Part shown: one piece after another, positions 28,073 to 37,182 of the stretch
How the letters are laid out: each line of letters starts with the position of its first letter
Position numbering within the stretch: the stretch's first letter is position 1
NCBI RefSeq assembly: GCF_009363075.1
Contig: NZ_CP045293.1
Coordinates: 372,001 to 436,000 of the forward strand
Reading direction: 5' to 3'
DNA: 64,000 bases
From: Paenibacillus guangzhouensis
GTDB taxonomy: Bacteria > Bacillota > Bacilli > Paenibacillales > Paenibacillaceae
Translations under genes and position numbers: made by a program
The notes under the pieces: model-generated
Seen by the model: only the letters and a program-made list of their open reading frames with translations
Told to the model about the DNA's origin: nothing
Databases searched by the model: none

Positions 28073-28465
28073 TTAGCCCTCTACCTGAATACCTCTTTGC
28101 TCAAATACAGTCATGACCTGTACCATCGCACTGCATGCTTTTGGAAACCCAACATAAGCGGCACAATGAATCACGAGTTCAATGATTTCTTTTGGACTCA
28201 TCCCCACATTGAGCGCTGCGTTAATATGAAATCCCATTTGCTCAAAAGCGCCCTGTGAAATTAATGCAGTCAGCGTGATGGTTTCTCTTTGTTTATAATC
28301 TAATATTTCTCTGGAGTAGATTTCCCCAAAACCAAATGAAACTAGAAAATCTGCAAAATCGGGATAGAATTTATGGAAGGATTCGATGGCTTTTAAACCT
28401 TGTTCACCAACCATCTCATTTAGAACTTCCATTCCCTTGTTATAATGATCTGAATTTCTACTCAT
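28073..28465 (-). CDS. Carboxymuconolactone decarboxylase-family protein
   Basis: A 130-residue all-helical protein of the CMD/AhpD-like fold. The conserved block 'YKQRETITLTALISQGAFEQMGFHINAALNVGMSPKEI' matches the core of gamma-carboxymuconolactone decarboxylase-like proteins, and 'HINAAL' holds the usual histidine. The AhpD CxxC redox pair is absent, so peroxidase activity is unlikely. It is the last gene of a minus-strand operon, two bases after the TPP enzyme, with GAGGGGAT as ribosome binding site. A role with the TPP enzyme on a keto-acid or decarboxylated product is possible, but the substrate is unknown. Confidence 0.88.
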   Translation of the reverse strand: MSRNSDHYNKGMEVLNEMVGEQGLKAIESFHKFYPDFADFLVSFGFGEIYSREILDYKQRETITLTALISQGAFEQMGFHINAALNVGMSPKEIIELVIHCAAYVGFPKACSAMVQVMTVFEQRGIQVEG

Positions 28466-28467
28466 AT

Positions 28468-30105
28468 TTATCCCCTCTTCGTTGTTGGTGGAATCTCTAA
28501 CGGATCAACCATTGCTTCAATAACGACTGTTCTATTGGCAACTTTAGCATGTTCTATCGCATTTTCGAGTTCCTCAGCATCGAAACATTTGAAAGAAAGA
28601 GCCCCCATGGATTCAGCAAACTTTTGAACATCTAACATGGTTTGATAGACAGTTCCTACAGCTTTTCCTAAGTGCAAAGTCATTCCTGTATCAACCATAT
28701 CGATTTTCCCATTATTGAAAACGATAAAAATGACATTCGCTTCGTAGTTAACAGCAGTAGAAATTTCAGTTCCATGCATAAACGTGCATCCGTCCCCGGT
28801 TAAGCAGACGATTTTAGCTTTGGGATTTGAAAGCTTGGCTCCAATCGAATACCCTATGGCATGGCCCATGGTACCGAACACATCATCAAAATAAAAAGTA
28901 CCGGGCATCTTAATATCATAATGTTTTATCGCATAAAACGTATGACTCCCATCATCGCCGAAAATGATCGTATCTTCATCCAACGTTGCGTTCATCACTT
29001 TAACAGCTTCAACGGCTGACATTGGAGATTTCATTTCCATGGGAGGTTCTATTAGTTTATGATCATCCATATGAAGGGTCATTTTATTAATTTCTTTGTA
29101 ATTCAGTTTTTCAAATAACGCATTTAGATTCGTTTTAATATCGCCAACAATAGGTAATGTTTCAACCTGAATCGTTTTACCTATGAAAGTTTGGTCCATA
29201 TCAAAATGAATGACGGTTTTGGGATAATTGGAGGGTGTTAGACCGGCAACGGACATATCGGAAAGTTTAGTCCCAATGACGATCATCAAATCTAAACCGG
29301 ATTCAACGTATGCGCTAGACGCCTCAGTCCCTCCAAGACCGTAAGCCCCCAATGACAAATGGTGATTACTCTCAAATGCGCCCTTTCCTCCTGGCGTGGT
29401 CATGACTGGAATATCGAAAATCTCGGCTAACATTTTCACTTCGCGATAGGCCCTGCTCGAATGTACCCCTTTGCCTACAAAAATAACTTTTCTACCAGGA
29501 CGGTTTATTAAGTTCTTACACTGATCTAAGTTTGGAGCAATCGGATAAATAACCTCCGGTAAGTCCATTTCAAACTCAGGTATATGTTCAGCTAACACGT
29601 CTGCAGCGATGGATAGATGCACCGGACCTTTAACTCCGGAGTAGGCTTTCTCTATAGCATGCTGAAAATAAGACTTAAACGTATCCGCTCTTTCCACTCT
29701 GGCGCTATACTTGGTCACAGGTTCAAACATTTTAACAACATCTGTTCCAAACATCGTTGAATCTTGGCCTATCGCTTTACCTGAATCTTGGATCGATGGA
29801 TGACCGGTAATAAATAAAACAGGTAGATGAGATGCTTTTGCTTGACCGGCAGACGTTAACAGATTTGTGGCACCTGGGCCCGATGTTCCAATCACAACGG
29901 CTAATTGATTACTCATTAAGGCATAACCAGCTGCCTCGAATCCAGCGCCCGACTCATGCTTCGATAATACAAACTCAATACCGTTATGATGTAAATCAAG
30001 AATGAGTGGAGTGACTGGTTTGCCGGGTATGCCAAATATATGATTAACGCCCCATTTTTTGAAATGGATTGCTAATATCTCAGAAATTCTTTTCATTTTT
30101 ACCAT
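28468..30105 (-). CDS. Thiamine-diphosphate-dependent enzyme, acetolactate synthase-like
   Basis: A 545-residue enzyme with the three-domain TPP fold. The N-terminal Pyr domain carries the catalytic Glu51 in 'SKHESGAGFEAAGYA' and 'GTSGPGATNL'. A central domain follows, then the PP domain with the metal/TPP motif beginning 'GDGCTFMHG' (about residue 434) and ending in Asn-Asn about 29 residues later. The layout is that of acetolactate synthase (IlvB/AlsS), benzoylformate decarboxylase and related carboligases or decarboxylases. It lacks the branched-chain biosynthesis neighbours, so a biosynthetic role is unlikely. It lies 8 bp downstream of the GGDEF-EAL gene and 2 bp before the CMD gene. AT-rich codon use contrasts with flanking genes. 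Substrate unresolved. Confidence 0.9.
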   Translation of the reverse strand: MVKMKRISEILAIHFKKWGVNHIFGIPGKPVTPLILDLHHNGIEFVLSKHESGAGFEAAGYALMSNQLAVVIGTSGPGATNLLTSAGQAKASHLPVLFITGHPSIQDSGKAIGQDSTMFGTDVVKMFEPVTKYSARVERADTFKSYFQHAIEKAYSGVKGPVHLSIAADVLAEHIPEFEMDLPEVIYPIAPNLDQCKNLINRPGRKVIFVGKGVHSSRAYREVKMLAEIFDIPVMTTPGGKGAFESNHHLSLGAYGLGGTEASSAYVESGLDLMIVIGTKLSDMSVAGLTPSNYPKTVIHFDMDQTFIGKTIQVETLPIVGDIKTNLNALFEKLNYKEINKMTLHMDDHKLIEPPMEMKSPMSAVEAVKVMNATLDEDTIIFGDDGSHTFYAIKHYDIKMPGTFYFDDVFGTMGHAIGYSIGAKLSNPKAKIVCLTGDGCTFMHGTEISTAVNYEANVIFIVFNNGKIDMVDTGMTLHLGKAVGTVYQTMLDVQKFAESMGALSFKCFDAEELENAIEHAKVANRTVVIEAMVDPLEIPPTTKRG

Positions 30106-30113
30106 CCATTTCG

Positions 30114-32402
30114 CTATAGAAATTGATTTTTAATATCGTCATTCAGTTGATAAAACGACTTTTCAAAATCATCGACAGAAAGAGGTTTACTAAAATAATA
30201 TCCTTGAACCGTATCGCATTTCTTCAATTGTAAGAAATTAAGTTGATCTTTGGTTTCTACACCCTCTGCGACAACAACTAAATTTAAATTGTGTGCCATT
30301 GAAATAATGGTGCTAACAATATTTAAATCATTTTTATTGAACATGATATCTCTGACAAAAGACTTGTCTATTTTCAACGTATGAATAGGGAACTTCTTCA
30401 GATAATTCAAAGAGCTGTACCCCGTCCCGAAATCATCAATACTTATCCTTACGCCTAAAGCGTTTAATTGACCTAAAACGTTTATCGCACGCTCAACATC
30501 CATGGTCATCGTCTCCGTAATTTCTAGCTCTAAATCATTCGGATCCATGCCAGTTTCAATTAAGGTATTGGAAATGACTTCAACTAAGTTATCCTTTAAA
30601 AATTGCTGAGAAGAAAGATTAACCGCTATTCTGAATTTAGGAAGTCCCATGTCAAGCCACCGTTTACTTTGATTACATACCTCACGTAATACCCATTCAC
30701 CCACTTGAGAAATTAATCCGCTGTCTTCTAGGATTGGAATAAATGCATCCGGTGCTACAATGCCATATTGCGGACTATTCCATCTTAGGAGTGCCTCCAC
30801 GCCAATGATTTCCTTTGTTATTAAGTCAACTTGTGGTTGATAGTACACAATAAACTCTTTATTGTCTAAAGCCTCTCTTAATGAGACTTCCAATGATAGT
30901 TTATCTTTTTCCTTCGCATTGGACTTCATGTTTGAATCGAATAGGGTATAATTATTTCTTCCCTTTGATTTCGACTTGTACATGGCATTATCTGCGTATA
31001 CCATGAACGTTTCAGCATCCGTCCCGTCATTGGGATAGATGGCTATGCCGATACTCGCAGTGACATGGAACTTGGAATCATTGATGGTGAAGGGAGTGTC
31101 AAATAAGTCAATAATTCGCTTGCCTGTAGAAGCCACTTCTTTTTGCCCATTGAGGCCATGAAATAGGAAAATAAATTCATCTCCGCCCATTCTAAATACT
31201 TTTCCAGTGTCACCTAGGAAATGTACCAGTCTAGAGGAAACTTGCTTAAGTAAATTATCGCCATTGGAATGTCCAAAAGCATCGTTAATCGTCTTAAAGT
31301 GGTCTAAATCCAGGAACATGAGTACCAAATCAATATGATTGCCAGAGGTTAGAGATGAAGAAATATGATGATTTAAGGTTTCATGAAGTGAGCGTCTATT
31401 GGGTAATGATGTTAATTCATCGTGATAGGCCAAATAATTGTGCCGTTCTTCATTTAAATAACGTTCTGTAATATCTCGAAGTTGAGAGTATGAACCAATA
31501 AAATTATTTGTTTCATCATAGATGGGTTGAGCGTCGAATAAACAGACTACTTTTTGATAATCTACGGTTTGTAAAATCATTTGGACATTATCAAAACTCA
31601 TTTTGTTATGTATGACTTGTTTCATGTGACTACTTACGAGACATTCCGGGTTTTGTTGGCTTCGATCAACGATGTTGATACCCTTGTGAATATGAAATGA
31701 TTCAGCTACAAAATCGTTAACGGAATTAATGATGCCATCAGCATTTGTAATGATAATGCCATTTCTATTTTTATTAACGATGATCTGATTTAACATATTT
31801 AACTTTCGATTCTGTTTTCGAAGTAAAAGCTCTCTTTCAATAGAGTCTACTACGGTAGATAACATGGTTAAGAAAAATGGATTATGCAATTCAGTTGCAG
31901 TCATAATACATATACTTCCTAGTAAATTGTTGTTATCTGTATAATGAAAGGCAGCCCCATAGCATGCTGAGTCATGAAGGATTGTATGATAATGATTTGA
32001 GCCTATAAGTTGAACTGGATGGCCTTGTTGAAGAGATAAGCTGATGACATTCGTACCCATATCTTCATGCGTAAATTGTGCGCCTACTTGTATACCTAAT
32101 TGTTGAATTGTAATTTTGATGGTTTCATCGCCAACGATATGCAGCAAATATCCATTTTCGTCCGATATGACAATAAGTACAGGTGTTCCGCTTAACGAGT
32201 CTAAAATCTTCTTGGAGAAAAAATCAACAACAGATAAAATTTCACTGTACGTGTTTCTTTTCTGGAGCAATTCTTGTTCTGACATTGAACGTTTTGGTTT
32301 TCTAATTTCATTTGGATCCATACCAGCTTCGATACATTTCCGCTTAGACTGGGCAATATAGTCCTCTTCATGAATCAGTTCTTTGATTTTAATCACCCCC
32401 AT
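30114..32402 (-). CDS. GAF-PAS-GGDEF-EAL cyclic-di-GMP protein
   Basis: A 762-residue cytoplasmic signalling protein. The first ~190 residues resemble the GAF-containing sensor region of AcoR-type activators ('RKCIEAGMDPNEIRKP', then 'GAQFTHEDMGTNVISL', 'YGAAFHYTDNNNLLGSICI'). A PAS domain follows at about 210-320. A GGDEF domain with intact 'RMGGDEF' near residue 405 and an EAL domain with intact 'VEALLRW' near 533 and 'DDFGTGYSSL' suggest both synthesis and hydrolysis of c-di-GMP are possible. There is no membrane helix. It is first in an operon with a TPP carboligase-like enzyme and a CMD protein, an unusual pairing. ATG 32402 has no clear ribosome binding site, and GGGGGTGAT lies just inside the frame. 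Confidence 0.92.
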   Translation of the reverse strand: MGVIKIKELIHEEDYIAQSKRKCIEAGMDPNEIRKPKRSMSEQELLQKRNTYSEILSVVDFFSKKILDSLSGTPVLIVISDENGYLLHIVGDETIKITIQQLGIQVGAQFTHEDMGTNVISLSLQQGHPVQLIGSNHYHTILHDSACYGAAFHYTDNNNLLGSICIMTATELHNPFFLTMLSTVVDSIERELLLRKQNRKLNMLNQIIVNKNRNGIIITNADGIINSVNDFVAESFHIHKGINIVDRSQQNPECLVSSHMKQVIHNKMSFDNVQMILQTVDYQKVVCLFDAQPIYDETNNFIGSYSQLRDITERYLNEERHNYLAYHDELTSLPNRRSLHETLNHHISSSLTSGNHIDLVLMFLDLDHFKTINDAFGHSNGDNLLKQVSSRLVHFLGDTGKVFRMGGDEFIFLFHGLNGQKEVASTGKRIIDLFDTPFTINDSKFHVTASIGIAIYPNDGTDAETFMVYADNAMYKSKSKGRNNYTLFDSNMKSNAKEKDKLSLEVSLREALDNKEFIVYYQPQVDLITKEIIGVEALLRWNSPQYGIVAPDAFIPILEDSGLISQVGEWVLREVCNQSKRWLDMGLPKFRIAVNLSSQQFLKDNLVEVISNTLIETGMDPNDLELEITETMTMDVERAINVLGQLNALGVRISIDDFGTGYSSLNYLKKFPIHTLKIDKSFVRDIMFNKNDLNIVSTIISMAHNLNLVVVAEGVETKDQLNFLQLKKCDTVQGYYFSKPLSVDDFEKSFYQLNDDIKNQFL

Positions 32403-32587
32403 TAAATTAGCTTTCTATATAAAGATACCCCGGACATAACGAATTTGTGAGTGAATGTAGAATCTATTTCTTGTCATCATATCTTCCATGATTATTCGAC
32501 AAAAAAGGACAGTACCCTGCAACACGAAATGTAAAATTTCAGGACTTTAGTAATGTGTTCGCCAACACTTTGGGTATAATCCGGTAC

Positions 32588-32752
32588 CTAGGTTGATCTC
32601 CCGTATTGGCCGGGAGAAATGCCGGTTATATTTTGAATGTACGAATAAAAATTGGCATAGTCATTGAAGCCTGACAAATGACAGGTCTCGGAAACCGTAT
32701 GACCCGTGGATAATAGTTGCTTGGCCTGAGCCACCCGTTTCAATAAAAGTGG
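32588..32752 (-). pseudogene. AraC-family regulator, C-terminal fragment
   Basis: About 54 codons in one open frame to a stop at 32588-32590. The translation includes 'LLLKRVAQAKQLLSTGHTVSE' cut from both ends and 'GFNDYANFYSYIQNITGISP', the second helix-turn-helix of AraC proteins. The rest of the gene is missing and its upstream end abuts a plus-strand sugar-kinase fragment. Confidence 0.7.
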
Positions 32753-32967
32753 TGGATACCGTAGGCGCGGGAGATGGATTTTGCGTTGGATTTATCGTGG
32801 TGTCGTACACGGAGTCGCTTGTGGAAGCGGTTCTCGTCTTGGTAATGTAATCGGATCAATGGTCAACCAGATGGAAGGCGATTAGGAGCAAGCCATTCGA
32901 GGTGGAATTAAGATCATTGAGATTACGATGACGGTGGCGTTTGCGTTACAAGCAATAGAGGCGTGAA
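32746..32967 (+). pseudogene. Fused fragments of KDG kinase (PfkB) and KDPG aldolase
   Basis: One frame reads 'KVVDTVGAGDGFCVGF', the ATP-binding/catalytic motif of PfkB-family 2-keto-3-deoxygluconate kinase, continuing to 'RLGNVIGSMVNQMEGD' and a stop (32884-32886). The same frame then reads 'RGGIKIIEITMT' and ends at 32965-32967, matching the start of the KDPG/KHG aldolase barrel. Neither has a start or the remainder of the gene. They look like leftovers of a kdgK-kdgA operon joined by a deletion. Confidence 0.65.
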
Positions 32968-32979
32968 ATGGCTAAACAG

Positions 32980-33032
32980 CGCTTGGCGACGATGTCGGTT
33001 TATACGGCGCAGCGGCTTTTGCCGCTAGCAGT
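32980..33032 (+). pseudogene. Possible ROK-family sugar kinase C-terminal fragment
   Basis: 'ALGDDVG' in one frame continues as 'LYGAAAFAAS' in another, together resembling the conserved C-terminus of ROK kinases ('LGDDAGLYGAA'). This implies a one-base frameshift in a fragment of about 18 codons. The match is short. Confidence 0.45.
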
Positions 33033-33188
33033 ACATTTCTTCTTTTATTTTCATACGGATATTATTTGTCTGTATTCGTTAGATCATTCAAACAAATGTC
33101 TGTTTAACTATACCCTTATTCTTCCTTGTATGACTTAGAGTCCTACAAGCTATATTATTTTTGTTAACTATGAATGGAGGTCATCAAA

Positions 33189-33407
33189 ATGGCACAACAA
33201 ATTGATACAAATTCATTGAAAAGGGCAGAAGCAGTCACGTCTATCGCGAAAGACCTGATTACACAAGCGATTGAGCAATCTTCTTCCAATCAAATTCTTT
33301 GTGAAGAAGCTCTAAAACAAGCTTCAAACGAAATTAAACAAGCTCAAACGATGATCAGTCAAGTGCAATCGACGTTTCAAACAGACAAAGCTCAGCAAGC
33401 AAAGTAA
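33189..33407 (+). CDS. Small helical protein of unknown function
   Basis: A 72-residue hydrophilic protein with no membrane segment, Gln- and Ala-rich, and predicted helical throughout ('KRAEAVTSIAKDLITQAIEQ', 'EEALKQASNEIKQAQTM'). ATG 33189 follows GGAGG (33176-33180), a better start than the upstream ATG 33174. A possible promoter is TTGTAT (33126) with TATATT (33151), though the spacer of 19 bp is long. It is monocistronic and ends in a strong terminator, so it looks like a genuine expressed gene. I do not recognise the family. A sporulation- or stress-related helical protein is one possibility, which is not shown by the sequence. Confidence 0.75.
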   Translation: MAQQIDTNSLKRAEAVTSIAKDLITQAIEQSSSNQILCEEALKQASNEIKQAQTMISQVQSTFQTDKAQQAK

Positions 33408-33427
33408 GTAACATTTAGATAATAATT

Positions 33428-33454
33428 GAGTTGAGATTATCTCAACTCTTTTTC
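33428..33454 (+). terminator. Terminator of the small helical protein gene
   Basis: GAGTTGAGA (33428-33436) pairs perfectly with TCTCAACTC (33440-33448), followed by TTTTT. Confidence 0.9.
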
Positions 33455-33546
33455 ATTCTGGCCCCTTTTTCACAAATATCCTCATAATGTATCCATTATC
33501 TTTAGTAATATTCACCATCCAAGTAGATTTGTACTGGATTGATAGA

Positions 33547-33592
33547 AAATAACAAAAGGAGGGAGCTTAGGCATCCCTCCTTTTGTTATTTT
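33547..33592. terminator. Perfect 18-19 bp hairpin, probable bidirectional terminator
   Basis: Left arm 33547-33564 (AATAACAAAAGGAGGGA core) pairs with right arm 33574-33591 around the loop GCTTAGGCA. Runs of A and T flank the stem, so it could terminate on either strand. No gene ends immediately beside it. It may be left from a lost gene. Confidence 0.6.
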
Positions 33593-33678
33593 AAGAGTTT
33601 TCTCCATCATGATAATCGGCTATTCGAGACTTAGGGACAGCCTCCTCTTTGCATGCTCTATGAAAAATAGGAAAAATT

Positions 33679-33707
33679 TTGAAACAGATTGACGCATATA
33701 TGATAAA
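33679..33707 (+). promoter_or_regulatory. Candidate sigma-A promoter for the SBP-kinase-regulator operon
   Basis: TTGAAA (33679-33684), a 17-bp spacer and GATAAA (33702-33707) lie about 80 bp before the lipoprotein start. The -10 matches four of six positions. Confidence 0.4.
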
Positions 33708-33784
33708 CTGTTGATTTAGCAAAAGCAAAACACAACTCCATGATTGTTTGTAGATTTTGAGCAGCAAGGGAGGGATTAGAGCGC

Positions 33785-35308
33785 ATGAGGAGCAAATTAC
33801 GATTCGGTTCGACAATTATTGTAACCGCTTTCTTATTTATCGCGGGATGTAATGTTCCAGCTAGTGAGAAGAACAGGGAGGCGCAGCACAAAGGCGCAGC
33901 CAAGTCTATCGGCATTGTTATTTCTAATCTGGGGATGACGTTTCCTGCCGGAATGGACGAGAACGACAACCGCTACCTGAGCTATATTGAGGCGCAAACG
34001 GGACTGGATATTAAGATTACGACACCCCCTACGGAAGTATACGACGAGAAGCTCGATGTGATCATGTCCTCCGGGAATCTGCCTGATATGCTCCATGTGT
34101 ACAAGGCGGTATGGTTTGGCAATTATGCGAAGCAAGGGGCTTTTCAGCCGCTTGACGATCTGATTGATCAATACGGACCCCATCTGAAAGAAAAAATCCC
34201 TGCTGAGGCGTGGGATCGGGTCAGATATGGCGGAAAAATATACGCCATTCCCAGCTTGAACGAAGTTAGCGGCGTTGAACTGATGTATGGTAGAAAAGAC
34301 TGGCTTGACCGTCTTGGGCTGCAGCCACCCGAGACGCTGGAGGAATACCATGAGGTCATTCGCGCATTTGCGCAGGACGACCCCGATGGCAATGGCATCG
34401 ACGATACGATCGGTCTGGCCTTGATGATTGATCTTGGACGGTCCTCCCCGTTTTTCGGTGCTTTCGGAACGCAGCTGGATACGTGGCTTGAACGGGATGG
34501 CAAGCTGGTCAACGGCAGCATTTTGCCGGAAACGAGACAAGCGCTGGCTTATCTAGCCGGCTTATATGAGGAAGGCTTGCTGGACCGCGAGTTTCCGCTC
34601 AATTTGCAGAACAACCTTTTCGAAAAAATCCAGGACGGCAAAGTTGGACTGTTCTCGGCCACCTGGTATGATACCCGCGGCCCCATTGCGGCGAACAAAC
34701 AGAAGGATCCGAAGGCCGAATGGATCGCTCTTCCGTATCCCACCGGACCTGACGGGCAAAAGGGAGTGTACGAAACAGATATGATCCGCGGTTATAATGT
34801 GATCCCGGTCGGCTCTCCTAACGCGAAGGAAGTCATTCAGTTCCTCGATTTTATCGCGAGCGATTATAAAAACTTGAAGCTTGGCTTTGAGAACGAAATA
34901 TGGAAATGGGAGAACGGCAGGATGGTGACGGATTTCCAGAAGCACGACGAGCAGCTGTACAGGGGCATTTATCAGTCGCTGGTGGATGTGCCGGATCCTG
35001 TGCTGTCCAAGGAACGGCTGGATTCCTTGGGGGACTTTCATTTATACGACAATCTGGAGATGATACGCCAAAATGTGATCCACAACGCGTTCTACGGCAT
35101 TCCCACGCCGGCCATGAGCAAATACGACAAAAAGCTGAGAGAGCTTCAGAGCATTTTTACGAATATCATTTTAGGGATTGAGCCGATCGAGTCGTTTGAC
35201 CGTTATGTGGAACAGTGGAAGCGGGAAGGCGGGGATGAAATGACGAGAGAGGTGAATCGATGGTTTGAGCGCAGTGGACGGCAAATGGTCAGGGGGGAAG
35301 GAGGATGA
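33785..35308 (+). CDS. Solute-binding lipoprotein coupled to a two-component system
   Basis: A 507-residue lipoprotein with lipobox IAGC (Cys22) and the large LplA/YtcQ-type binding fold: 'MSSGNLPDMLHV', 'LDDLIDQYGPHLKEKIP', a Ca-loop-like 'DPDGNGIDD' near residue 200, and 'WKREGGDEM' at the end. Its stop overlaps the start of the kinase gene by four bases (ATGA), so the two are translationally coupled. The importer permeases lie further downstream with their own binding protein (41243). This one may therefore work as a ligand-presenting sensor subunit for the kinase rather than, or as well as, a transport subunit. That role is inferred from gene order. Confidence 0.92.
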   Translation: MRSKLRFGSTIIVTAFLFIAGCNVPASEKNREAQHKGAAKSIGIVISNLGMTFPAGMDENDNRYLSYIEAQTGLDIKITTPPTEVYDEKLDVIMSSGNLPDMLHVYKAVWFGNYAKQGAFQPLDDLIDQYGPHLKEKIPAEAWDRVRYGGKIYAIPSLNEVSGVELMYGRKDWLDRLGLQPPETLEEYHEVIRAFAQDDPDGNGIDDTIGLALMIDLGRSSPFFGAFGTQLDTWLERDGKLVNGSILPETRQALAYLAGLYEEGLLDREFPLNLQNNLFEKIQDGKVGLFSATWYDTRGPIAANKQKDPKAEWIALPYPTGPDGQKGVYETDMIRGYNVIPVGSPNAKEVIQFLDFIASDYKNLKLGFENEIWKWENGRMVTDFQKHDEQLYRGIYQSLVDVPDPVLSKERLDSLGDFHLYDNLEMIRQNVIHNAFYGIPTPAMSKYDKKLRELQSIFTNIILGIEPIESFDRYVEQWKREGGDEMTREVNRWFERSGRQMVRGEGG

Positions 35309-37182
35309 TTAACGTATTTCGCAGGGTAACGGACCGCTTTGCCAGTAACATCCAGACCAGGCTGACCGGTTATTTTCTGCTTATTCTCCTGCCGCTCGTT
35401 CTCATCAGCTTGTTTGCGGTAGAACGTTCAAGGGATATTTTATACGAGCAGGCCGTGAAAAGAACGGAGGTAGCGCTGTCTTCGGCGATGAACCACTTTG
35501 ATCTGGCGCTGCAAAATGTGGAGGAGATCTCCACGCTGATCTCAGCGGACCCGAACCTGAATGAGCTATTGAACAAGAACGGAGCGGATTTCTCGCCAAA
35601 ATCGATCGTTGATTTCTCCAACGTGCTTCAGCAGCTGTCGAACTCGGTCTCAGTCAACCGATTTGTATCGCAAATCTCGGTGTACCACCAAGCCACGCAC
35701 ATGTTCATCTCGACTCATTTCGGCGGCCGCAAGCTGACATCGGAGCCTGAACAGGAATGGCTGGTGGAATCCGCCCGGAATAACGGGACAGGGATTTCGT
35801 ACGTCATGGCCGATTATCCGGTATCGGACGCCCGGACGTTCGGCAAGCTGACGGGAACGGACAGCGTTTCTTTGATCCGTTCCATGGATCTATACAATAT
35901 GGACCGTAAGTCCAATTTGCTCGTGGTTACCTTTAACCGAAGCAAGCTGCTTAACATTCTGAAGACGCTGCTTCCGTCGGAGAACAGTCGGGTATCGCTG
36001 TTCAATGATCGAGGGGAAGTTATCGTCGAGACGGGGAAGGCCGCAGTAAGCGGAGCTCCTTCTTCCAAGGATATGGAGGTATCGATGAACTCCGAATATT
36101 CCTCCTGGCGGCTCGAACTCGTTCAGCCGAAAAGCGAGCTTTACCGGGAGACCGATCAGCTCCGGCTGTTCACTTTTACGATTATTGGAATCAGCGTCCT
36201 GCTTGCTTTTATTATCTCTTGGGTTGTGTACAGCGGAATCGCTTCCCCAGTGCTCAAGCTGTCGCGCGGGATGAGGTCCCTGAGCAGCGGTGAAATGAAC
36301 GTCCACGTGGAGACCCGAAGGAAGGATGAGTTCGGCTTCTTGATCCAGTCCTTTAACCGCATGGTATCCGTACAAAAGCATTTGATTGAAGACCATTACG
36401 AGCAGCAGCTCCGGCTCACGACAACGGAACTGAAATTTCTGCAATCCCAGATCAATCCGCATTTCTTGTATAACACGCTGGATTCCATCTATTGGGCAGC
36501 CAAAAATTATGAGGCGGACGAGATCAGTGAGATGGTGATGAACCTGTCGAAGTTTTTCCGTCTCAGCTTGGATAAGGGAAGGCAGGTATTTACTGTTGAA
36601 GAGAGCATGACCCACCTGCACTATTATATTCGGATCCAGCAGCTGCGTTTTCTGGACAGCTTTGAAGTAGAGTATCGGATTTCCGATGACACGAGAGCAC
36701 TTCCGATCCTGAAGCTGCTGCTTCAGCCGCTCGTGGAAAATGCAATTTTGCACGGGCTGGAGGGGAAGGAGAGCGGAGGAAGGCTCATCGTGTCTAGTTG
36801 GATGGAACAGAACTGCGTGGTGATCTCTGTGCAGAATAACGGCCCAGGAATCGAGGAGGAGCGTCTGTCCTATATCCGGAGCGAGCTCGGGCGGATGAGG
36901 TCCCGGAGCTTTCCGTCCCTGTCGCAGGATGAGGAGAACATCAAGGATTTGTTCGGTCTGCGGAATGTCTTTACACGAATGAGGCTGTACTACGGGGAAG
37001 AGGTGGACTTGACGATCGAGAGCATGCCCGGGACCGGAACGATTGTTGCGATTCGAATCCCCTTGAATCCGGCAGGCAGCGGCAGCATGGAGACGGATGC
37101 GGTGCTTGTTCCACGGCAGAGACCGGAGATCCAAGATCGAAGTCGTACAGATGACCCCTATGAAGGAGGGCGGGAAGTTTGA
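35305..37182 (+). CDS. YesM-type sensor histidine kinase
   Basis: A 625-residue membrane kinase. Two membrane helices (about 20-40 and 290-312, 'LFTFTIIGISVLLAFIISWVV') bracket a ~250-residue extracellular sensor domain. A HAMP linker ('GIASPVLKLSRGMRSLSSGEM') follows. The His box 'QSQINPHFLYNTLDSIYWA' has phospho-acceptor His386, and the HATPase domain has 'PLVENAILHGLEG' and 'NNGPGI'. The gene overlaps the preceding lipoprotein and the following regulator by four bases each, a tight three-gene unit. The C-terminus has an extra ~30-residue charged tail. Confidence 0.95.
   Translation: MINVFRRVTDRFASNIQTRLTGYFLLILLPLVLISLFAVERSRDILYEQAVKRTEVALSSAMNHFDLALQNVEEISTLISADPNLNELLNKNGADFSPKSIVDFSNVLQQLSNSVSVNRFVSQISVYHQATHMFISTHFGGRKLTSEPEQEWLVESARNNGTGISYVMADYPVSDARTFGKLTGTDSVSLIRSMDLYNMDRKSNLLVVTFNRSKLLNILKTLLPSENSRVSLFNDRGEVIVETGKAAVSGAPSSKDMEVSMNSEYSSWRLELVQPKSELYRETDQLRLFTFTIIGISVLLAFIISWVVYSGIASPVLKLSRGMRSLSSGEMNVHVETRRKDEFGFLIQSFNRMVSVQKHLIEDHYEQQLRLTTTELKFLQSQINPHFLYNTLDSIYWAAKNYEADEISEMVMNLSKFFRLSLDKGRQVFTVEESMTHLHYYIRIQQLRFLDSFEVEYRISDDTRALPILKLLLQPLVENAILHGLEGKESGGRLIVSSWMEQNCVVISVQNNGPGIEEERLSYIRSELGRMRSRSFPSLSQDEENIKDLFGLRNVFTRMRLYYGEEVDLTIESMPGTGTIVAIRIPLNPAGSGSMETDAVLVPRQRPEIQDRSRTDDPYEGGREV

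Noticed and set aside
35890-37134. 414-codon open frame on the minus strand
   Set aside because: It lies fully antisense to a clear histidine kinase whose motifs are intact. It has no recognisable protein features.
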